Under the pieces are notes generated by a model. That model saw only the letters and a program-made list of their open reading frames with translations. It searched no databases and was not told the DNA's origin. From positions 3,348,001 through 3,412,000 of the forward strand of contig PZJY01000002.1 of NCBI GenBank assembly GCA_031472005.1: a stretch of DNA of 64,000 nt. Direction: 5' to 3'. The DNA is from Tetracladium setigerum. Lineage: Eukaryota; Ascomycota; Leotiomycetes; Helotiales. The translations under genes and the position numbers were made by a program. Numbering within the stretch: position 1 is the first letter of the stretch; each line of letters starts with the position of its first letter. Below are positions 55,627 through 64,000 of this stretch, piece after piece.

Positions 55627-57249
55627 TCAGGCGGCGTAAATATCTTCCTCCTGAATGTCGACACCAGGCGTCTCCTCGAGTGCTGGGCGGACAATTGGTT
55701 CGTCTGTGACCAAATCGGTAAGACTGAGTCGGCGGTTTTCGCCGGTTGGCAAAGAAGAAATTGTGCTGCTCGCAGATGAGGAGGCAGTAGGTGCTCCTCT
55801 ACGATTCTCGAGTGGTACCAAATCCTCGTAATCAGGGACGGGTCCGGTGTGTGCCAAGACATTTCCGATTTTGTATGTGGGAGGGCTGGCGGGAACATCT
55901 CCGTAAAGAGGAGGCGATTCATCTTCCCATGAGACACCAAGACCCGCTCGTTCGGTGAGATTGATGTTGAAGTGCATTCTCAAGACACGTGCTCCTCCAG
56001 TGGGTGTAGTTTGTGTTGGCTTTCGAATTGGCGCATATTCCTCGCAAACGATCATTTCCACCACCAACATGTGCGAGACCTCAGTTCCTTCGTCGCCCTT
56101 GGTGTTGCACGAAGGTTTGGAGTTTCCGCGAATGCTGAAGGGGAATTCCACCTCGACCATTCCATCCGGACTGCTATAATCGGTCTTCCACCCCTGCATC
56201 ATTACCCCGTTTCCAATAATCTGCGTATGGTCGTGGTGTTTGCTCTTTTCGCCACCGGCTGCTACCTTTGCAGCGTGCTTAGGACAGGCTGGTGATATGT
56301 GTTTCGAGATCTCCTCCAAGCTCCAAGACAGTTTCGTCAACTTCCACATTGTTTGTGTCTTCGTGTCCATATTTCTTGCCATGACTCCATCCAGTCTCAT
56401 TGACATCATTGTCTCGCCAATTGGGTAAATCACAGAGGGTAGTGTACAGTTTGCAGTGAGGTTCGTGGGAGGGAATATGCGGATCGAGTGGCGAGGGGTA
56501 TCGTTCATAAGGACGGCACGTTTGAGATCAAACATGTGCGAGAGTTTGAGTGGTTCTCCAACTTGTGGGACTATGGTCATTCGGAGCCAGTATTCGAGAG
56601 AAGTAAGAGGGTTGTGCATGGTGGCATGGAGCTTTCCTGGGAAAAGGTAGCTGAAAGGGAAAACGTGAACGCCTGTGGATAGTTAATAAATTGTGCAGAA
56701 CGAGAATTGTCGTCGAGAAATAGGCTTACCTCGTGATAATGTTGTGACTGGCGCCGTGAGGAAGTTCCACTCCTCCATTTGAGTTTTTTCGTGGGTGCAA
56801 TCTGGGCACCCGCTGTGGAATGGCTTCTTTCTCTTGATTTCCATATTCAATTTCATCTTGAAGGTGCAAATGTTCCATGTTTCGTCATGCACCGTGATCT
56901 TGAGCACACCCGAGGCCAATGCCCCGCTGCTTGCGACTGCCGAGCCATAGAGAACCAAAGGTGGCGATTCGACCACCAATTCCACACTCGCGGGTTGCTG
57001 AGGGGCATTGGCGGCGGTGTGCTTGGGCTGCAGGATATTGGACAGCCTTTTGAGAGGATTTTCTGGCATCTTGACACTGCCGTCCTGCGATGCTAACGAA
57101 GATGCAGAAGAAGATGGTGTTCGCTCCCCAAGAATTGGTTTTGTGCGCTTTGTACTTGAGGGACGACGATTGGCCTTCTTAACCACGTCTGTGGGGAGAT
57201 CAAATGTACTCGACTGAGCCGGGCGAAAAAAGGTGGTAAAGTGTGGCAT
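55627..57249 (-). CDS. Arrestin-related trafficking adaptor, LDB19/Art1 type
   Basis: In yeast, Ldb19/Art1 recruits the ubiquitin ligase Rsp5 to plasma-membrane permeases for endocytosis. Two exons, 57249-56730 and 56672-55627, join in phase 1 after a 57-bp intron, giving 521 residues. The start MPHFTTFFRPAQSS is the first in-frame ATG. The N-terminal ~70 residues are Ser/Arg-rich. The arrestin-like sandwich begins at VELVVESPPLVLYGS, with ICTFKMKLNMEIKRKKPFH and then GVHVFPFSYLFPGKLHATM across the intron. The LDB19-type block CTLPSVIYPIGETMMSMRLD is clear, followed by WKLTKLSWSLEEISKHISPA. Proline-rich segments near the end (SPPLYGDVPASPPTYKIGN, DYEDLV) resemble PY-type Rsp5-binding sites. 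The C-terminal tail is acidic and Ser-rich. Confidence 0.88.
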
Positions 57250-60200
57250 GTTGGGTGATTTGTTATTAATGTAGGAGGAATGCCTCAATTTCCAAACTTG
57301 GCTTTTGCGGACGACGAATTCTTAATTCCCCAAAACAGCCATGAATTGCGGGGAGGGTGTACTGTAGGTCGAGGAGGTGGTGATTGTTGTTGTTCTTCGC
57401 TTAACAAACGGAGAGTGAGGACTGAAGAGCGTATGAATGAATGGGAGGTGGCAACGCTTTAGAGATGGAGGGGTATGTGAAGGAAGATATAAGGAACCAA
57501 CGCAAAGACTATTTGATTAGCGTGCAAGAATTCTTGTAGTAGTGGATGATCATTCTAAAACAAAAGCGATGCGGGGAGGCGTGGAAGTTATAGCTTCCAG
57601 GCGCAAAAAGAGGAATCAATGTGTCATATGTTGCCATTGCTGCAGCACTGGCTACAAAGAGACCCAAGTGACAAGCTCCCTCGTCGAGCGAGCCTTTTCT
57701 CCTCCGTCTTGCCTAGTCGGCTCACCCAGACAGGGAGACAGGGCGGGCTGATCTCATCATCCGCCCTCACCCATGAGTAGTAGCAGGCTAGTAGGCTACT
57801 GTACTGTGGCAGCACTTACTGGCCCCCGGCAAAAAAAAAAGAGATTCTAGAAGGGTTGGTTCAGGCTCAGGGGACAGCAGGTGGTCAGTGTCGTCGCTTG
57901 CCTGAAAGGGGGAAAAAAGCTGTTGGATCATGGGATGCAGCGAAGCGTTGAAAGCAGTTAAGCATGAGAATCTGTGCCCGCGGGTCTGTGCCCCATTGGC
58001 TGGGCAGTCCACTTGCAGCCGCCAAAAGCTATTCATATTACGTTTCTACAAACCATACGGAGTAGAGAATAACACTCTACCATAACATCATCTCATTTTC
58101 CATTTCTTTTTCGTGCTGAGGAATATGAAAGGGAGGTCACTTCACACACGCACCACACGCACATAACCTCTGGTTTTGTCAGCCAGGTGGCATCAGCAAA
58201 TGTGTTGTGTGTGTGTGAGAACGAGGAAGCAGATGTCTGTCAGCTCAGCGTACAGTACAGTGCTCTACTAATCAAGCTCACAGAGCATATGCGCGCTGCG
58301 GCGAGAGGTGGAAAGTATACGAAGGTACATGTACCAGCACTCACTGTACTGTACGAGGACCATTTTAGACATCAACCACTATTATTCACACTAAATAATA
58401 AGGTTATGACCTTGCCCTCTTTTTCTACTCACCGCGACTCTCAGCCGCAGGAATGAGCGAGAGACATCACATCACATCATCACGTCGTAGGTAGCGTTTA
58501 GATCCCCTCGCGCGGCCTTCCTCTCAGGGAACAAGCTCAGCCCTAAATCGTCCTGAATCAAGTGAAGAAAAAACTTGAGTGTTCATCCCTTTCCACACTA
58601 AGGATCTAGCGTCCCACTGCAGTCAAGTCATGCCATCTCGCCATGACTGTTTGTTTATATATCCGTTGCCAGCACAACTTTTGCACTCGCTGTTCCTGCT
58701 CGCTTACCTTCCCCAGACCAAAACACCAACTCCCAACATTAACGTCAACAAAAAAAATAAACCGCTCAAGAGGCGTTTTTTGGTGACGAGGTTGCCCAGC
58801 AGCTAGCAAACCAACAAGGCAAGATTGCAGTGGCAAGACCACCAAACGCGGGGAAACCACCCCGCAAAGCAACCTCTCATGAGACACGAGCACCGCACAA
58901 CGACTGCCAGATCTCCTCGGAGCAGGTCAGGTGGTCTCGTCTTCCAACCCCTGCCCAAACCAAACGACGCCCGTTGCAGGACGAGGTGAAATTGTTGGTG
59001 AAGCGAGGAAGAGTGAGGTGAGGCAAAACAGAACTCATTGATTTCATCATAAGCTGGAACTTGGAATAGTCGTCATCCACATCTCTGCTTCTGTTGCTGC
59101 ATTGTCAATCCCCGTCAAGACAAGACATAGGTACATATTACCTAAGAACCGCCCCTTTTGCGCCAGGGACAGAGAGGGGCCAAGCTGCAATGGCTCGTAA
59201 TTTCCATCTTCTATTTCACCATTAATTGTTGCACGTTTTCTATCTTTCTCGTGTCAGGTCAAACAACCGCCGTCAATAATATTGAATAAAATGAGCAGAG
59301 ACGTCCGAAAGAGGCAACGGAGTCCACCGCCTCTCTCTCAGTCCTTGACTCCTTGTTGGGTCCAGTCCAGCTGCTAAAGTTTTCTCAACTCAAAGTCTCA
59401 AACCTCAAAAGCTCCCTTACCTTACTCAAGTATCTAATTATTACTCGACAAGATCCACCGTCAATAATGAATCCATCAATCCAACTCTGAATTCTCTTTT
59501 CACATTTTCTCATTATCCCCTCACCGATACTCTCTCAGTGTCATAAATCATCATCGTACCATAAATTCACAAACGACTCACTCCTGAAAAGATTGCATTG
59601 CAATTTTGCAAAACCACACCCCCATCTCGTCTCTCTCTCCGTCAAATTACTCGAGAATTACTCGAGAATATCCACCTCACGAAAACCTTCGAGAACATCT
59701 CACCTTCACAATAATCAGCCGTTGCCTACCCACCACCCAAGCAAAGCTTCCAGGCCCTCCAGTTCCCATCAAAAGATCAAACCCAAGACCCAAAACACCT
59801 CCCTGCCGCGACCTAGAGCCTATTTTATCCACTTCCTAAATCCATAGTACTCCATAGTTCCCTACCCACCTGCCCACCAGCAAAGTTCAAGAAATCACAA
59901 AATCCACCCAAGGCCACACGCGCCCGTTCATCCCAGCACAAATCCCTTTAGCCCCATTCATCATACTTTCTCCCAAATTCCCCGATTCGCTACACAACCG
60001 TCTCAAACCCTGCAAATCCCGTCACGAAAAAATCTCATTATTCTCCATCCACGAAATTCTCTTTACAAAAAAAAATCTAAAAAAAAACCTGTTGTAGCCT
60101 TGTTCTGACACCATTTTCACCCATTTCTATTACATCCTTGGCATGACAGGAGGACGAAGAAGGAAAAAAGGTGTCATGGCATATCACCTCATTCACTTCA

Positions 60201-61365
60201 CTCCCATCCTCACCGTCTCTTCTCTCTTCTCTCTTCATTCTTTCATCTGACAGAACGTGCTTCCATCTCCCTCTCTCGCTTCTCGCTTGAAAGCCATCAG
60301 TCATCTCTATTACTCCGTACAGTGCAGTACGACTTCTCACGTGGTACAGTAGTCTTACATAAAGTAACAGCCTCAATACCGATGACCGACCTCCGACCTA
60401 ATCCCGAGAAAAACATAGCGTGATCTCTCTCCCTCATAGAGTCACACCAGTCAAGTCAGTCGCCATATTGAGAAGGCCGGGCGAGAGTCGCGAGACGAGA
60501 GGAAAATCTCGGCATCTTTACCTACGTGAGGGACCGCGGCGGCGGCGGCGGCGGCTGGTCCAGTACTGTAAAGTTACGGTGAAGTACCTTCGTACCTTTC
60601 ACAATATTAGCACTCTTTTCGGCCATCCCCGAACCAAAACATTTGGGAGTCACAACAAGAGTTTACGAGTAGTTTCGCTCGCTTCCCTTTTTTTTTTTGG
60701 CCACTTCGCTCTACCGAGCGTCGCGAGCGCGAGTTTGGTGCGCATTTGTTATTACAGTACATGTCATCATCCATCGTCCTCGCTGTTGCTCGGGTTCGCT
60801 TGTTTTCATTTGTTCTTGGGAAATAAGGTGTCGAGTATTTTATGACGCCTACAACGCTGGCTTACATCAGAACCTAACTGCACTGCTCGCAAGTGCATGC
60901 ATAATAGTTGTCAGCCTCATAATTATTACAGCCTATTATTACCTATGGTTTTGGATGTGAGGATTACTGCGTCTGCCATGTCATGTCATACTGCAAAAAA
61001 ATGTCATCCCAATAATACCTATGCGCTGTCATCTAAAATTGTCGACCTTCACCGCATCCAAGATGAAGATTATTATCTGCAACACCATTTTGCTTGAGCA
61101 ACAATTCTGAAAAACAAAGTAGCATTCGTTTTAATGTCATCGATATGTAGTTAGGCTATAACAGCGAGAATTTGCAATGTACAAAGCCCAGCAAGCAAAT
61201 ATTAGCTAGCAGACGACTGTGCTCCCGAGCCGTCTCCTCAGGCCAACGAACCATTCATATAGATTCTAATCTGCATCCCTTTGATCTATTATGTTTCCGT
61301 TGTTGCAAATATCTTCTCTTGCCCCAAACTCGAGAACAAACACTCGAAAATCACACCTCGTTGCT
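57250..61365. other. Long intergenic region, arrestin promoter to MER3 3' end
   Basis: In 4.1 kb I see no credible gene. The open frames are short and low-complexity. CT-rich stretches occur near 59300-59800 and 60160-60290, and a (CGG)n repeat lies at 60535-60556. The left ~300 bp are the arrestin promoter. No RNA gene was recognised. Confidence 0.5.
60535..60556. repeat. (CGG)n trinucleotide repeat
   Basis: Seven or so CGG/GGC units in an otherwise non-coding stretch. No reading frame through it is supported. Confidence 0.85.
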
Positions 61366-64000
61366 TCAGTCCACGAATTCCACTGAATCCTTCAAGTAGT
61401 CCATGAGATCGGGGTCGATTTCAGTGCCCCATGAGGGCGTGTTTGAATCCCAAGGTTCTGCTACCCTCGGCAATTTAGATGGGCGGCGTTCAACAGGTGC
61501 TAGACTTGGACTTGATGAACGTTCTCGCTTTCGACTGGTCTTTGACGAAGGACTGCCAGACGGTGCCATTGCTGGCCTCGCCGAGGCAACGGATTTGGAG
61601 GTAGTGCCACCTGGATGCCCAAAAGCCTCAAAATCGAACAAGTCGTTGGCCTTGGTGCTGTCAAAGCTCAGGATAGCACTAGAAGCCATCTGTTCCAAAG
61701 GTTGCAAAAAAGTCCCGACTAGTGGTTCCACTTCCAAATCGTCCAAAGCATCGTCGCCAAAGCCATAGCTCGATGATACTGATGCTTCTGCTTCGCGAGG
61801 AACATGAAGAGTTTGGTAAGCATCTTCGAACTCCTTGGTTGGTTCAGCACCCTCAAGTGCATCACCGGATCCAATCTGGCCCCTCGCTCTAAGGAGCCAT
61901 GAAGTCGATGGGAATTCGGAATCGTCAATGCCACCATCATCGAAAGCATCGTTCTCTGCATCTTCTCGCCCGAACCAGGACCCTGTGATGGGCCGTGAGG
62001 GTGGTAGGTTTCTTTTTGGAAGTTTCATGGACTTCTCATCTTGGATACTTGTATGAAGAGCATGCAACTTGCGATAATCACGCGGTCCAACATCGGCATA
62101 CGAGTTATGAGGGCGATCATCCGCCAGATGGATATGCTCTACCGAGTCCAGATCAGATTCATACGCTCTCTCTTGCCTCAAATTGGAAGTTGAAGTATGT
62201 TTGCTGGACTGTTTTGCCAAGTAAGTACGAATCCGAATGTTTGAGAATTCCCAATGCTGACCCTAGAGTTTGAGTGGGAAGCAGGCGTCTTTGCGTGAGA
62301 GCTGTTCTTCCCATGCGACAACTACAATAGTCAGTTCATGTTCATAAATTTGAAGGGCCGAACATACCTTCTTCTTCTTATTGTGAGATGTACCAGCTGC
62401 CGATATTTCATTCTATGCACACGTTAATACCATTCTCTGAGGCTCAAGTGACAAGACTCACATCAGCATCCAGGGATTCATCTATTTTGACGGTGGTGCT
62501 CGACTTATATCTGTTAGATTGATTTCATTCCATGCTCACAATTCAAGACTTACCTTGGACTTCTTCGGAGGCTTATCCAGTCCCTCCTTGCAGCACTTAT
62601 GCTTGCACTGTTGTCCATTCTTCAGCAACATTCCGCCACCACAAGTGTGATTGCAGACCCATTTGCCATTCGGCATCCGAACCGGCCCCGGCGCTGTCAT
62701 AGAAACTATGGACGTTTTGGACTTGGTTGCTAGATTTTCAGGCTCATCATCAAAGTCATCAATATCCATGAACTCATCCGTGTAAGTCGTGGGGGATGTG
62801 TCGACTTTGCTTGCAGCCTCCAGGAGGTCATCATCTCCAATATCACCAGTGCTAAATTCGTCGGAGTCGAAATCGTTGCCATCCTCTTTAGTTGACGTTG
62901 TCTTCTCGTTTGGAGAATTCGGTGGCTGAGAGAGAAACGCAGAGGCTGGAAAGGAGGGCTTGACAACCGTGCTACGAGTAGTCCCAACAATCTCCTCGCA
63001 AGCGATATAACAATTGATCACTTCATCAGGACTAGATAGCTCGGCCGAAAATCTGATTTCAAATGGATTTTTCTCCAATCGCAAGATATTTCCTCGCCAC
63101 ATATGAACCAGAGTTCCTTCTGAAGTTTCAGCCAGGAACGTGAGTGCAGGTTTCTTTGACTTCCAAACCGGAACGCTGGTGTTGTGATAGGAGAGACTAG
63201 CCAGAATATCGACCCTTGGATTTATATTGTGTTTTGTGATCTGCTTGGTGATACGGGCCACCAAATTGAGTTTAGGGAATCCAGCAATTTGATCAAGAAG
63301 CTTTCTCCCAAATGGAGGGTTCCTGCTCATGATCCTCTCGATGTCGCTTGCCTGCCTACTAGCAAGAACTTCAATACTATTGATGTTGTTTGCTGCGAAT
63401 TTGCGGGCAGCAGCTGGTCCCAGACCAATAATCTGTCTCAATTGAAGGCTTGAATTGTCCCAGTACTGAGCAGAAAGGCTTCTCGCGAGATCAAGAGCGT
63501 GCCGAGCAGAAATAGCGTCTCGATCATGTGCCTTACAATCAATAACGCAACGAACGAGGCGACCTATGCGTTCAAATACGATTGATGTTTCAGTGCCGAA
63601 TTGTCGACGAAGGGCACCGAAATCTCCCTCGGTGTGGTATTCAATGCCACCGAGTTGGATCTGCACCAGCAGCATGATCTTGTGAGTCGTAGTTGAGATG
63701 TTCTCCTTGATGGGATATTTCATAAAAGGCGAATTATTGAATATCCTGAGGTGTGGTCGCTCAATTGGCTTGATACGAAGATCCTTGAATTCCACAGCTT
63801 GACAAATAGTTTGAAGCTACTATTGTTAGCGACGTAGTCCATTAATGGCAAACAACTTACAATCTCCTCAGTCTTTGCTCCTCGTGGTATGCTCAAGAGT
63901 AACTTCATAGTCTCAAACCGAACCATGTATCGAGACATTGCTTCCCCATACTGTGTACAAGTGAAATTACTTGCATCGGTGATGAGTTGATTAGCTCTCA
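61366..64000 (-). CDS. mer3: Meiotic DNA helicase MER3/HFM1, 3' part (partial)
   Basis: MER3/HFM1 is a Ski2-like helicase that promotes meiotic crossover formation. The gene is cut by the right edge, so the ATPase motifs lie outside. Visible exons are >64000-63861, 63816-62554, 62503-62462, 62412-62368, 62321-62262 and 62208-61366 (stop). The first has AMSRYMVRFETMKLLLSIPR. The large exon holds the Sec63-like region with LRQIIGLGPAAARKFAANNI (helix-hairpin-helix) and a zinc knuckle, WVCNHTCGGGM then CKHKCCKEGLDKPPKK, characteristic of MER3. The following ~320 residues are a Ser/Asp-rich tail with basic patches (SRKRERSSSPSLAPVERRPS). All five introns shown are phase 0. One donor (GTCAGC at 62261) and one acceptor (ATAAG at 62504) are non-typical, so the three short exons are less certain than the rest. 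Confidence 0.88.

Overview
The window is genomic DNA from a filamentous ascomycete (Pezizomycotina). Genes are split by short introns of about 40-160 bp with GTAAGT/GTATGT-type donors and CTAAC branch sites. Gene content is typically fungal: PalH/Rim21, a LAG1-type ceramide synthase, an HMT1-like half ABC transporter, a HET-domain gene, a 2EXR-domain gene and an LDB19-type arrestin. Leotiomycetes is my best guess for the class, but it rests on general resemblance only.

Layout, left to right. An acidic, Ser-rich protein runs off the left edge (minus strand, possibly Bud14-like). PalH/Rim21 (3533-5934, +) and ceramide synthase (8407-9957, +) follow. After a 5.9-kb gene-free stretch come the HMT1-like ABC transporter (15863-18915, +) and cytochrome c oxidase subunit Cox4 (19923-20906, -). 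A 6.6-kb block without credible genes (20.9-27.5 kb) carries several inverted repeats. A two-repeat Myb/SANT protein (27516-28614, -) follows. The centre is a dense housekeeping cluster: spliceosomal Prp8 (31545-38765, -), ribosomal protein eL34 (39068-39727, +), vacuolar-type alkaline phosphatase (40613-42560, +), a small Cys-rich protein (42862-43182, -), the complex I assembly factor NDUFAF6 homologue (44320-45401, -) and a Rad5-type helicase/RING ligase (45635-49127, +). A more accessory stretch follows: a HET-domain gene with an in-frame stop (49463-51243, +), a 2EXR-domain gene (51638-52396, -), a doubtful small secreted protein and a three-exon small membrane protein (54548-55009, +). 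The LDB19-type arrestin (55627-57249, -) comes next. A 4.1-kb gene-free stretch then leads to the 3' part of the meiotic helicase MER3/HFM1 (61366->64000, -), which is cut by the right edge.

Most genes are independent housekeeping units rather than a pathway cluster. Two divergent pairs share short promoters: Prp8/eL34 (302 bp) and NDUFAF6/Rad5 (233 bp).

The most striking feature is technical. Four conserved genes (PalH, Prp8, alkaline phosphatase, Rad5) contain eight reading-frame breaks. Each is repaired by adding one base to a short G or C run, and each corrected length is then a multiple of three. This looks like homopolymer undercalling in the assembly, not eight pseudogenizing mutations. 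The premature stop in the HET gene is a different kind of change and may be real. I found no convincing new defence, mobile or biosynthetic system. The most novel-looking items are the small membrane protein gene, the Cys-rich small protein, the His-rich insert in Cox4, the run of small phase-0 exons in MER3 and a cloverleaf-like inverted-repeat element near 24.9 kb.
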